Of a stretch of 64,000 nt of DNA, positions 8,400 to 18,304 are shown one piece after another. Below the pieces are notes generated by a model that saw only the letters and a program-made list of their open reading frames with translations, had not been told where the DNA came from and made no database searches. Every line of letters begins with the position of its first letter. Within the stretch, counting starts at the first letter, position 1. Origin of the DNA: Chloroflexota bacterium (GTDB lineage Bacteria > Chloroflexota > Anaerolineae > Anaerolineales > Villigracilaceae); the NCBI GenBank assembly GCA_016234555.1, contig JACRBJ010000049.1:27239-91238 (forward strand). The letters run 5' to 3'. Made by a program: the position numbers and the translations under genes.

Positions 8400-9118
8400 G
8401 TGAACAAAAAAAGATTTCAGGACTATCCATTTTTTTCCCAGCTTACAACGACGGCGGCACCATCCCCAGCATGGTGCTGACCGCCCAGATTGCCGCTCGC
8501 GCCGTCACCGACGACTACGAGATTATCGTGGTCAACGACGGCAGTCAGGATCACACTCCGCTTGTGCTGGCTGAACTCGAAAAGCAGATTCCCCAACTGC
8601 GGGTGGTCCACCATCCGCAGAACCGAGGCTACGGCGCGGCGCTCCGCACGGGGTTTGCATCCGCCAGCAAGGAGTGGATTTTCTACACCGACGGCGACGC
8701 CCAATACAATCCGCTGGAACTCCACTCGCTGGTCGATGCCTTGTGCGACGGCGTGGATGTGGTCAACGGTTGGAAGATCAGCCGCAACGACCCGTTTATC
8801 CGTGTTTTGCTGGGCAATATCTACAACCTCGGCGTCAAACTCGTTTTTGGAATCCGCTTGAAGGATGTGGACTGTGACTACCGCCTGATACGCCGCAGTA
8901 TTTTCTCCGCCATTGAACTCGAAAGCAATACAGGTTCCATCTGTGTCGAGATGATCAAGAAGATACAGGACGCTGGCTTCAAGTTTGCAGAGGTCCCTGT
9001 CTCGCACTATCACCGCCAGTACGGACATTCCCAATTTTTCAACTGGCGGCGTCTGCTGCGGACAGCCCGTCACCTGATTATCCTGTGGCGGAAACTGGTT
9101 TTGAAAAAGCAGCGATGA
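8396..9118 (+). CDS. Glycosyltransferase family 2
   Basis: A 240-residue GT-A enzyme. The nucleotide-sugar site starts with FFPAYNDGGTI, the central fold has YEIIVVNDGSQDHT, and the metal-binding motif is TDGDAQY near residue 102. The sequence NRGYGAALRTGF between these is typical of dolichol-phosphate-mannose or undecaprenyl-phosphate sugar synthases. It lacks the C-terminal membrane helices of GtrB-type enzymes. It could supply the lipid-linked sugar donor for the GT39-like enzyme upstream. Both ends overlap neighbours by 4 bp (ATGA). Confidence 0.87.
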   Translation: MSEQKKISGLSIFFPAYNDGGTIPSMVLTAQIAARAVTDDYEIIVVNDGSQDHTPLVLAELEKQIPQLRVVHHPQNRGYGAALRTGFASASKEWIFYTDGDAQYNPLELHSLVDALCDGVDVVNGWKISRNDPFIRVLLGNIYNLGVKLVFGIRLKDVDCDYRLIRRSIFSAIELESNTGSICVEMIKKIQDAGFKFAEVPVSHYHRQYGHSQFFNWRRLLRTARHLIILWRKLVLKKQR

Positions 9119-10104
9119 ATCCTGAACTTTTTCGAGGAAAACGTGCCCTCATTACCGGGGGACAGGGTTTTATCGGCAGCAACCTGGCGCATCGTCTGGT
9201 GTCTTTGGGGGCGCAGGTGCGGATCGTGGATGTGGCCCTGCCACACACCGGCGCAAATACTTTCAACTTGCACGGCATTGAACAAGATGTGGAACTTCAC
9301 CACATGGACCTGCGCAATGCCGATGCAATTCCTGACTTGATCGCTGGTCAGGATTACCTTTTCAATCTCGCGGGTTTAGTCAGTCATGTGGACAGCATGG
9401 AAGCGCCGCAGATCGATTTGGAAGTCAATGCTGCCTGTCAGTTGTCCATTGTCCAAGCCTGCCTCAAACACAACCCCAAAATCAAAATCGTCTATGCGGG
9501 AACCCGCCAGATTTACGGGCGCTCCCAATATCTGCCCGTGGATGAAAAACATCCCATCGTCCCGGTGGATTTCAACGGCGTGACCAAACGCGCGGGCGAA
9601 ATGTATCACCTCGTCAGCTACCGTGCCTACGGGCTTCATACAACCAGCCTGCGGATGATCAATACCTACGGTCCGCGGATGCATTGCAGGGATGGACGCC
9701 TAAACTTCCTCGGCGAGTGGATTCGCCGCCTGTTCGATCATCAGCCTTTGCAGGTTTATGGCACGGGCAAACAGATCCGTGACCTGAATTTTGTGGACGA
9801 TGTGGTGGATGCCTTGCTGCTGGCGGTCAGCGATGAGAAATCGGCGGGACAGATTTACAACCTCGGCAGTTCAGAACCGATTCACTTGCTTGATCTGGCA
9901 CAGTTGATGATCGAAGTCTTTGGCTCGGGAAGTTATGAACTTTGCCCTTTCCCCGCTGAGCGCAAGCGGATCGACATCGGCGACTATCACGGCGACTATT
10001 CAAAAATCCAAAGCCAACTTGGCTGGCAGCCCAAAATCTCCCTGCGCGAGGGGCTGGCGCGCACCTTCGAGTTTTACCGTCAGCATCGGGAGTATTACTG
10101 GTGA
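9115..10104 (+). CDS. NAD-dependent epimerase/dehydratase (extended SDR)
   Basis: A 329-residue Rossmann enzyme acting on nucleotide sugars. The NAD site is LITGGQGFIGSNLAH near the N-terminus. The position that normally reads Y-x-x-x-K is FNGVTKRAGEMYH: the lysine is kept but the catalytic tyrosine is Asn. MINTYGPRMH and the C-terminal substrate domain are normal. The ATG at 9115 overlaps the preceding stop (ATGA), which is preferred to an in-frame ATG at 9085 inside the previous gene. The product probably feeds the aminotransferase immediately downstream, whose GTG start overlaps this stop. Confidence 0.83.
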   Translation: MNPELFRGKRALITGGQGFIGSNLAHRLVSLGAQVRIVDVALPHTGANTFNLHGIEQDVELHHMDLRNADAIPDLIAGQDYLFNLAGLVSHVDSMEAPQIDLEVNAACQLSIVQACLKHNPKIKIVYAGTRQIYGRSQYLPVDEKHPIVPVDFNGVTKRAGEMYHLVSYRAYGLHTTSLRMINTYGPRMHCRDGRLNFLGEWIRRLFDHQPLQVYGTGKQIRDLNFVDDVVDALLLAVSDEKSAGQIYNLGSSEPIHLLDLAQLMIEVFGSGSYELCPFPAERKRIDIGDYHGDYSKIQSQLGWQPKISLREGLARTFEFYRQHREYYW

Positions 10105-11198
10105 GTGACGAAATCTTCCCCATCGACTTGAAAGCCCAAACCCTTTCCATCCAGCCCGAAATTGACACTGCAATTGCAAGAGTTTTTGCTTCGGGACAGT
10201 TCATCCTCGGCGCGGAGGTTGAAGCCTTCGAGCATGAGTTTGCTGAATATTGTGGCGTTGCTCACGCCATCGGTATGGACTCAGGCACGAGCGCGATTGA
10301 ACTCTCCCTGCTTGCCTGCGGAATTGGTGCGGGTGATGAAGTCATCACTGTATCAAACACGGCTGTTGCCACTGTCGCTGCCATCGAGTTGACAGGCGCA
10401 AAGCCTGTGCTGGTGGACATCGACTCGCAGACTCTGACCCTCGACCCGTCCAAGTTGGAAGCTGCACTCACGTCCCACACTCGTGCCGTCGTTCCTGTCC
10501 ATCTCTATGGTTGCCCAGCGGATATGAATCCCATCTTGGATTTTGCCCGTGCCCATCAACTTTTTGTCATCGAAGATTGCGCCCAGGCGCACGGCGCACA
10601 ATATCACGGCAAACCAGTGGGTGGGCTGGGACATCTCTCCGCGTTCAGTTTTTATCCGACCAAAAATCTTGGAGCCTATGGCGACGGCGGCGCCGTGCTG
10701 ACGAATGACCTCGCGTTGGCAGAGCAGGTGCGGCTGTTGCGGCAATACGGTTGGGACGCGAACCGCGTTAGTCAGCAAAAAGGAATGAACGCCCGTCTCG
10801 ACGAAATGCAAGCCGCCATATTGCGCGTCAAGTTGCGCCGCCTCGAAACATGGAACGACCGCCGCCGTGAACTGGCGGCCCTCTACCAATCTCTTCTCGC
10901 TGATGTTTTGACTTTGCCCGTCGAGCCGCCTGAAACCCGCCACGTCTTTCATCAATTTGTCGTGCGTCATCCACGACGGGACACCTTGCGGAATTACCTG
11001 CTGGAACACGGCATTCATGCGCAAATTCATTACCCAGTTCCTATCCATCTTCAACCTGCCTATCGTGGACTTGCTCTTCATTCTTTGCCCGTGACCGAAT
11101 CCGCCGCCGACCAAATCCTCAGTCTGCCGCTTTATCCTGAATTACGAAACGAAGATGTAAAAAGAGTCTGTCAGATGGTACTTAGTTTTGATTCGTGA
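10101..11198 (+). CDS. DegT/DnrJ/EryC1/StrS-family PLP aminotransferase
   Basis: A 365-residue sugar aminotransferase. SGTSAIELSLLACGIGAGDE binds the cofactor phosphate, EDCAQAHGAQYHG supplies the Asp that pairs with the pyridine nitrogen, and FSFYPTKNLGAYGDGG contains the Schiff-base lysine. GMNARLDEMQAAILRVKLRR is the usual family segment. It starts with GTG overlapping the epimerase stop (GTGA). It is probably the last enzyme in making an NDP-amino-keto sugar for the glycan operon. A palindromic GTAGGGG repeat begins 2 bp after the stop. Confidence 0.9.
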   Translation: MSDEIFPIDLKAQTLSIQPEIDTAIARVFASGQFILGAEVEAFEHEFAEYCGVAHAIGMDSGTSAIELSLLACGIGAGDEVITVSNTAVATVAAIELTGAKPVLVDIDSQTLTLDPSKLEAALTSHTRAVVPVHLYGCPADMNPILDFARAHQLFVIEDCAQAHGAQYHGKPVGGLGHLSAFSFYPTKNLGAYGDGGAVLTNDLALAEQVRLLRQYGWDANRVSQQKGMNARLDEMQAAILRVKLRRLETWNDRRRELAALYQSLLADVLTLPVEPPETRHVFHQFVVRHPRRDTLRNYLLEHGIHAQIHYPVPIHLQPAYRGLALHSLPVTESAADQILSLPLYPELRNEDVKRVCQMVLSFDS

Positions 11199-11199
11199 T

Positions 11200-11225
11200 G
11201 TAGGGGCGGGGTCACTCCGCCCTAC
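11200..11225. repeat. GTAGGGGCGG palindromic repeat, copy 1
   Basis: GTAGGGGCGG pairs with CCGCCCTAC around a short centre. It lies immediately after the aminotransferase stop codon. Related copies are at 11413-11472 and 32842-32868. The 286-bp gap 11199-11484 otherwise holds only the terminator at 11372-11400 and copy 2; no gene is seen. Confidence 0.75.
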
Positions 11226-11371
11226 TGTTATGAAAATCAGTTATAATCTCAGACATGATCTACAGTTTCCGTGCGGGCAAATCCCCGCTCATCATCGGCG
11301 TTCGTGGCTTTATCTTCGAGGGGCTTCCTTGAATCGCGCCTATACGCTGAAAGTACTTCGTCAACTTTCTC

Positions 11372-11400
11372 ATGCCGCAGGAGCGACCTGCGGCATTTTT
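11372..11400 (+). terminator. Rho-independent terminator
   Basis: A perfect 10-bp stem (ATGCCGCAGG / CCTGCGGCAT) with a 5-nt loop AGCGA and a TTTT tail on the plus strand. It lies about 175 bp after the glycan operon and would end that transcript before the ABC-F gene. Confidence 0.85.
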
Positions 11401-11412
11401 GTTTGTAATAGC

Positions 11413-11472
11413 GTAGGGGCGACCCGACAATATCAATCACAACTCTGGCAGACCCTGGCGGGTCGCCCCTAC
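11413..11472. repeat. GTAGGGGCGACCCG inverted repeat, copy 2
   Basis: Perfect 14-bp inverted arms (11413-11426 and 11459-11472) enclose 32 bp. The right arm ends 12 bp before the ABC-F start codon, so it lies in that gene's leader. It is similar in arm sequence to the repeats at 11200 and 32842, but with a longer internal segment. Confidence 0.8.
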
Positions 11473-11484
11473 ATGGAATAAAAA

Positions 11485-13116
11485 ATGGTACAACTTCAAC
11501 TCGCAAACATTACTCTCGTCCTCGGCGCAAAGCGCATTTTCGAAAGCCTGAATTGGGAAATCCAAACTGGTCAGAAGATTGGTCTCATCGGTGCGAACGG
11601 CGCGGGGAAGTCCTCGCTCTTCAAACTTATCGAAGGCGAACATGGTCCCGAACTCGGCGGGAGCATCACCCGCGCCAAAGGCGTGACCACGGGATACCTG
11701 CCACAACATCCCGAACTTGATTCCACGCTGACGGCTTTCGACGCCGCGCTGGGGGGCAACCCGCGCGTGGCGGAAGTCCATGCCGAACTGGAGCGCGTGG
11801 AAAATAGTTTGGGCAACCCCGAAGTTTATGGAGATGAGCGCAAGCTACAACGGGCGCTCGAATTGCAGCACAAACTCATCGAGGAATACAACGACCTCGG
11901 CGGCGACTCGTATCCTGAGCGGGTGCGTGGACTTCTGCTCGGGTTGGGACTCGCTCAAAGTGAATTGACCAAACCCCTGTCGGTGTTGAGTGGGGGACAG
12001 AAAAAACTGGTTGGGTTGGCGAGCCTGCTTCTTGTCCGCCCCGATATTTTGCTCCTCGACGAACCAGACAATCATCTCGACCTGCCCGGCAAGATGTTCC
12101 TTGAAAAACTCATCCGTGAGTACGAAGGAACGGTGGTGTTGATCTCGCATGACCGTTACCTGCTCGACGCGGTTGTCACGCACATCGCTGAATTGGAGGA
12201 CGGCAAGTTGACCCTGTTTGAGGGCGATTATTCATCCTATGTTTCGGACAAGGAAATGCGGCTGGCTCGCCAGGAGGAAGTGTTCCGCGCCCAGCAACAC
12301 CAGATTACCCGTCTCGAAGCTGCGATCAAACGCCTGGCGATTTGGGGCAAGGTCTATGACAACGAAGACCTGGCGCGAAAATCCAAAGCCATGCAGAAGC
12401 GGCTGGACAAAATGGAAAAGGTCGAGAAGCCAATCACCGAACGCCGCCGCATGGGACTTCAACTAAACGGCTGGCGCGGCTCGAACAAGGTCTTGGAACT
12501 TGATGGCATCTCGAAGTCTTTTGGGTCGAAACGGGTGCTTTCGAATTTGAACCAGACCATCTGGCATGGCGAGCGTGTGGGATTGATTGGCGCGAACGGA
12601 GCGGGTAAATCCGTCCTGCTGAAAATGATCCTCGGGCAGGAACAGCCCGACGCTGGTGAGATCAAGATCGGTCCCAGCATTTCCATCGGACATTATGCAC
12701 AGGAGCACGAGACGTTGGATTTCAACCAAACCGTTGTGGACGCTGTCCGCTATGCAGGCGAGATGAGCGAATCGCGTGCGACGGCTTTTCTCTTGCATTA
12801 TCTTTTTACCTATCGACAGGTCTCGCAGAAGATCGGCGAACTCTCAGGTGGCGAACGCAGCCGGCTCCAACTGGCGCTGGTGGTTTTGTCGGGAGCAAAT
12901 TTCCTGCTGCTTGATGAACCTACCAACAATCTCGACATTGCCTCCGCCGAAGTGCTGGAGCAGGCGCTCGAAGACTTTGAAGGCACGGTGCTTGTCATTT
13001 CCCATGACCGTTATTTTCTCGACCGAACAGTGGAGCGGTTACTGGTCATCGAAGATGGTCAACTGGTTGAATATCAAGGCGGCTACAGCGATTACCTTGG
13101 AATAAAAAATAAGTAA
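11485..13116 (+). CDS. ABC-F family ATPase (Uup/EttA-like)
   Basis: A 543-residue soluble protein with two ATPase cassettes and no membrane segment. Cassette 1 has Walker A GLIGANGAGKSSLF, signature LSGGQKK and Walker B ILLLDEPDNHLDL. Cassette 2 has GLIGANGAGKSVLL, LSGGERSRLQ and FLLLDEPTNNLDI. The inter-domain linker (about 240-320) is rich in charged residues (RLEAAIKRLAIWGKVYDNED), as in ribosome-associated ABC-F proteins. Such proteins act on translating ribosomes or in antibiotic protection; which role applies cannot be told here. It is transcribed alone. Confidence 0.9.
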   Translation: MVQLQLANITLVLGAKRIFESLNWEIQTGQKIGLIGANGAGKSSLFKLIEGEHGPELGGSITRAKGVTTGYLPQHPELDSTLTAFDAALGGNPRVAEVHAELERVENSLGNPEVYGDERKLQRALELQHKLIEEYNDLGGDSYPERVRGLLLGLGLAQSELTKPLSVLSGGQKKLVGLASLLLVRPDILLLDEPDNHLDLPGKMFLEKLIREYEGTVVLISHDRYLLDAVVTHIAELEDGKLTLFEGDYSSYVSDKEMRLARQEEVFRAQQHQITRLEAAIKRLAIWGKVYDNEDLARKSKAMQKRLDKMEKVEKPITERRRMGLQLNGWRGSNKVLELDGISKSFGSKRVLSNLNQTIWHGERVGLIGANGAGKSVLLKMILGQEQPDAGEIKIGPSISIGHYAQEHETLDFNQTVVDAVRYAGEMSESRATAFLLHYLFTYRQVSQKIGELSGGERSRLQLALVVLSGANFLLLDEPTNNLDIASAEVLEQALEDFEGTVLVISHDRYFLDRTVERLLVIEDGQLVEYQGGYSDYLGIKNK

Positions 13117-13167
13117 CGCGCACAGCTTTGCGGTGTTGCATTCCTTAACTTTAGAAAGGAGATTGAT

Positions 13168-13845
13168 ATGGCTCAAGCTGGAATTCACGCAATGGTTGGA
13201 ATGCTCACTCGTAAAGTTGCTGACAAGCGACGATGGCTTTTGTTTGGGGCGATATTGGGAAGTTTTATCCCCGACATGGATAATTTTGGCGTGGCGGTTG
13301 CTACTCTGACGAAAGCGCCCACCGAAGGCATCCATCGCACGGCGACTCACAGTATCTTCTTTATGCTGGCTGTTGTCGCGGTCTTTTATTTGCTTGGGCA
13401 GGTCAAAAAAGATGTGCGTTGGAGCAATCTCGGATTTGGTTTGGGATTGGGGTTGTTGCTTCACAGCCTGCTGGATATTCTCGTGTGGTTTAACGGCGTC
13501 GCGCTGTTTTGGCCCCTGCCGATCTGGGTCAATCTCTGGGAAAACATAACGCCGCCCGCCTGGTTCATGAAATTCATGGATCCTGCAGAATTCCTTTGCT
13601 TTGGGATTTACCTTTGGATATTGGGCGGTTGGGCCCATGGGCGCGGCACAGACGCGGACTTTATGGGTAAACACCGTATCTGGATGATGCTCGAGTTCGC
13701 GCTTTTCATCATCTTCACCCCGCTTGCCTATCTCATGACTAAAGGCTTTTTGACGATTTACGGCGCCCTGTATCTTTTCTCCATCACGATGGCTTTTTTT
13801 GTGACCATCCGCATGCGAAGGACGGTCGAGGCTGTAGAGTCTTGA
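13168..13845 (+). CDS. Membrane-bound metal-dependent hydrolase (YdjM/DUF457-like)
   Basis: A 225-residue inner-membrane protein. The conserved polar motifs of this family are present: GSFIPDMDN (metal-binding Asp), HRTATHSIFFML and LLLHSLLDILVWFNG, the last followed by ALFWPLP. About four to five hydrophobic helices hold these motifs, and TM-like segments continue to the C-terminus. The exact reaction of the family is not established. A strong AGAAAGGAG ribosome site precedes ATG 13168. It has no obvious functional link to its neighbours. Confidence 0.75.
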   Translation: MAQAGIHAMVGMLTRKVADKRRWLLFGAILGSFIPDMDNFGVAVATLTKAPTEGIHRTATHSIFFMLAVVAVFYLLGQVKKDVRWSNLGFGLGLGLLLHSLLDILVWFNGVALFWPLPIWVNLWENITPPAWFMKFMDPAEFLCFGIYLWILGGWAHGRGTDADFMGKHRIWMMLEFALFIIFTPLAYLMTKGFLTIYGALYLFSITMAFFVTIRMRRTVEAVES

Positions 13846-13865
13846 AAATCAAATAGCGAACGTTA

Positions 13866-13874
13866 TGCTATACT
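13866..13874 (+). promoter_or_regulatory. Extended -10 promoter element
   Basis: TGCTATACT lies 36 bp before the ACT-domain gene, identical to the element before the NYN gene. A TTGAAA at 13842 is too far (21 bp) to be a standard -35. Confidence 0.45.
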
Positions 13875-13910
13875 TGCCATCATCCAGACACCCAGCAACA
13901 GGAGCTTTCC

Positions 13911-14438
13911 ATGCCGAAGAATATTGTGTTGACCCTGACGGGACGCGACAAAGTTGGAATTGTGGACAACGTGACCAGCCTGATCGTCAAGCATGGCGGC
14001 AATGTGGAATCCAGCCGCATGGCGCGGCTTGGCGGCGAGTTCGCCATACTGATGCTCCTTTCCCTTGCTGAAAATGAACTGGTGGGGCTTGATAAGGACT
14101 TTGCCCGGTTGCGTGGAGAGGGTTTTCAAGTGTTGCTGACGCCAACCGAGGACGAAACGGGGAAGTATGCGGGCTGGCTGCCGTATGAAATCGAAGTGAC
14201 GGGCGCCGACCACGAGGGAATCATCCGCGAGATTGCGCATCACCTTGCCTCGCAGGGCATCAACATCGAGAGCATGGACACCAGTTCCACGCCCGCGCCG
14301 ATGAGCGGCACACCGTTGTTCACGATGAAAGGCATCGTCCTCGTCCCGCCGAAGTTGACTTTTCATGTTTGGAGCGACGCGCTGGAGGATATTGGCGATA
14401 AGCTGAACGTGAGCGTCAAAGTGGGAATGGTCAAGTAG
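13911..14438 (+). CDS. GcvR-like double ACT-domain protein
   Basis: A 175-residue protein of two ACT domains: residues 4-80 (LTGRDKVGIVDNVTSLIVKH) and about 90-170 (VTGADHEGIIREIAHHLAS, then GINIESMDT). This is the organisation of the glycine-cleavage repressor GcvR, which senses glycine and acts through another regulator rather than binding DNA itself. An AGGAG site lies 7 nt before the ATG. Its convergent neighbour is fhs, a glycine/serine-linked one-carbon gene, which fits a role in C1 control, although it could sense another small ligand. Confidence 0.8.
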   Translation: MPKNIVLTLTGRDKVGIVDNVTSLIVKHGGNVESSRMARLGGEFAILMLLSLAENELVGLDKDFARLRGEGFQVLLTPTEDETGKYAGWLPYEIEVTGADHEGIIREIAHHLASQGINIESMDTSSTPAPMSGTPLFTMKGIVLVPPKLTFHVWSDALEDIGDKLNVSVKVGMVK

Positions 14439-14468
14439 GTCGTTGAGATAACAGACAATCGAAAATAA

Positions 14469-14499
14469 AACAGCCGTGACAATTTGTCGCGGCTGTTTT
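14469..14499. terminator. Bidirectional terminator between convergent genes
   Basis: AACAGCCGTGAC pairs with GTCGCGGCTGTT (one T-G wobble), loop AATTT, with TT on the plus side and an A-rich left flank giving U residues on the minus side. It serves the ACT gene and fhs. Confidence 0.8.
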
Positions 14500-14529
14500 C
14501 CTGTCTACTTGTTTTTCTGTCTACATATC

Positions 14530-16548
<2,019 letters not shown>

Positions 16549-16634
16549 AGAATCTCCTTATGAAATTATATATAATTCATTTCATTATCTAGGGAAGTCT
16601 TCAAAAAAGCAAGAGAGTTTTGTCACTCCTTTTG

Positions 16635-17435
16635 TCACTCCCTCAACAACGTCCCCACATTTTCACCGTTCAAGGCGCGAGTCAACAGTCCTCCTTCCTC
16701 CGATGAAAAAATTTGCACGGTCAGCCCTTTGTTTTTTTGGATCAAGGTGAACATTTCTTCGACTTTGGCTTTCATTCCGCCGGTGACGTCGGTGCTTGCC
16801 GAGCCGCCGATTCCCGCCTTCATCTTCTCGTAATCTGACAGTTGAATCTGTTTCACCAGCTTTGTCCTCGCTGGGAAGTCTGCCCACACGCCTGCCTCGA
16901 TTCCTGCCAGCAGGATTCGTATGGGTGGAAAGTGCTCCGCGAGAAAGGCGAAGACATCCTCGGTGGAGAGGATCGTCCCGCCCAGCGCCTCGTCGAAGGC
17001 GACATCGCCATGTACGACCGGGAGCAGGTGTGCTTCCAATGCTTTGCGTATAGCCAACACATTGTGCGAGGTGACTTTTCTATTTGTGGATACCATTGAA
17101 GCTGACGGCGAAAACGGGATGGCGGACACGCCCGCCTCGAGCAGGGTCTGCATCACGTAGCGGGTCAACTCCGCCGCCTGAAAGCGGACCTCTGTGAAGC
17201 CATACCACTGCTCGCGTGTTTCCACGCCGTTGCGCGTACCGTATTTCTTTGCGGCAGTGTGACCGAAGGAGCCAGAACCATGCCCGAGAATCAGGGTCAG
17301 CTCCGGGCGCGAATCCAGGACGGCTTTGATTTCCAGAGCCAGCTCTTTGAGTTTGTCCAGTCTTGGGGTGTAGGGCTTGTCCTTGTCGGTGATTAACGAT
17401 CCGCCCAGTTTGAGAAAGATGGTTTCCTGTGTCAT
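16635..17435 (-). CDS. Isopentenyl phosphate kinase (amino-acid kinase family)
   Basis: A 266-residue cytosolic kinase predicted to phosphorylate isopentenyl phosphate to isopentenyl diphosphate. KLGGSLITDKDKPYTPR at the N-terminus binds phosphates, and GHGSGSFGH contains the His that separates this group from other amino-acid kinases. GDVAFDEALGGTILSTEDVF and GIGGSASTDVTGGMKAKVEE complete the family signature. Such kinases are usual in Archaea and known in some Chloroflexi with a variant mevalonate route. It has no ribosome site, but TATAAT lies 6 nt before the ATG, so the mRNA may be leaderless. It is followed after 86 bp by fhs on the same strand. Confidence 0.87.
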   Translation of the reverse strand: MTQETIFLKLGGSLITDKDKPYTPRLDKLKELALEIKAVLDSRPELTLILGHGSGSFGHTAAKKYGTRNGVETREQWYGFTEVRFQAAELTRYVMQTLLEAGVSAIPFSPSASMVSTNRKVTSHNVLAIRKALEAHLLPVVHGDVAFDEALGGTILSTEDVFAFLAEHFPPIRILLAGIEAGVWADFPARTKLVKQIQLSDYEKMKAGIGGSASTDVTGGMKAKVEEMFTLIQKNKGLTVQIFSSEEGGLLTRALNGENVGTLLRE

Positions 17436-17441
17436 GCGCGA

Positions 17442-17447
17442 ATTATA
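17442..17447 (-). promoter_or_regulatory. Predicted -10 box of a leaderless transcript
   Basis: On the minus strand TATAAT ends 6 nt before the kinase ATG (17433-17435), which places the transcription start at or next to the start codon. No Shine-Dalgarno or -35 is visible. It mirrors the plus-strand box at 17459. Confidence 0.6.
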
Positions 17448-17458
17448 TCGTTAACGTT

Positions 17459-17464
17459 TATAAT
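17459..17464 (+). promoter_or_regulatory. Predicted -10 box of a leaderless transcript
   Basis: TATAAT ends 7 nt before ATG 17472 and there is no ribosome site. With the minus-strand box it flanks a CGTTAACG palindrome (17449-17456), giving a compact divergent promoter. Confidence 0.6.
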
Positions 17465-17471
17465 CCCATTC

Positions 17472-18260
17472 ATGGACATTCACGCTGGAATTATCGCCGC
17501 TTCGATCCTGATGGTGCTTGCCGCTGTGTTTGCCATTCGCAGGGCAATTCATGTCATGCAGCTGGCGCGCAAGGTGTTTTTAGCCAGCCTGCGGCGGACG
17601 CGGAATGCCAACGCCTGGCGGTTGCTTTTTCTCGCCCTGTTCATGTTTGCCTGTGCCATCTGGCTTCCCTTTTGGGGCGAGCCGGTGATTTTCACTTATT
17701 TCCCGCCCACACCCACAGCGTCACTGACCCCGACGATTACGTTGACTCCCACCATCACGCTGACGCCGACTCTCACACTTGTCCCATCGCAGACGCCAAT
17801 TCCGCTGGTGAGCAACACGCCCACGCTGACCCTCACGCCGTTTTTGCCGAATGCCATTCAAGCGTTGTTCGAGGGAGTGGTCACGCCGAACCCCGAAGCG
17901 TTGTTCACCCCACTGCAATTTTCGACCCAGTTCGATGGCGTCAATCCGGTTGACCCGAAGACCGTGTTCGAGCTTCCAATCCAGACGATGTATGGCGGGT
18001 TCGATTACAACAATCTAATTCCCGGTGTGCAGTGGTCGGCGCTCTGGTATCACGACCAGAAATTGATCTGCTACGAGACCCAGCCCTGGAACGGCGGGAC
18101 AGGCGGCATCGGTGGCTATACCGAATGTTCCAATCCCATCGGCGGCTGGCAGCCTGGGGAATATGAAGTGCAGATTTTCATGGGATACGACTGGAAGGTG
18201 GTGGGACGCTTTATCATAATTGAACCTCCCACAACCCCAACTTTTACCCCCGCGCCATAA
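17472..18260 (+). CDS. Membrane-anchored protein with Thr/Pro-rich linker, function unknown
   Basis: 262 residues. Two hydrophobic segments (about 6-24 and 56-72) flank a basic stretch. A spacer of tandem T-P-T/L-T-P units follows (about 78-130), such as LTPTITLTPTLTL, typical of an exposed extracytoplasmic linker in these bacteria. The remaining 130 residues form a soluble domain with GVQWSALWYHDQKLICYETQ and EYEVQIFMGYDWKVVGRFII, and a final PTTPTFTPAP tail. I do not recognise the domain; the layout suggests a surface-displayed ligand-binding module. The likely leaderless start is supported by TATAAT just upstream. Confidence 0.65.
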   Translation: MDIHAGIIAASILMVLAAVFAIRRAIHVMQLARKVFLASLRRTRNANAWRLLFLALFMFACAIWLPFWGEPVIFTYFPPTPTASLTPTITLTPTITLTPTLTLVPSQTPIPLVSNTPTLTLTPFLPNAIQALFEGVVTPNPEALFTPLQFSTQFDGVNPVDPKTVFELPIQTMYGGFDYNNLIPGVQWSALWYHDQKLICYETQPWNGGTGGIGGYTECSNPIGGWQPGEYEVQIFMGYDWKVVGRFIIIEPPTTPTFTPAP

Positions 18261-18304
18261 TCGTCAATCCCAAATCGTCAATCGTAAATTGGAGAGAGTC
18301 TTGT

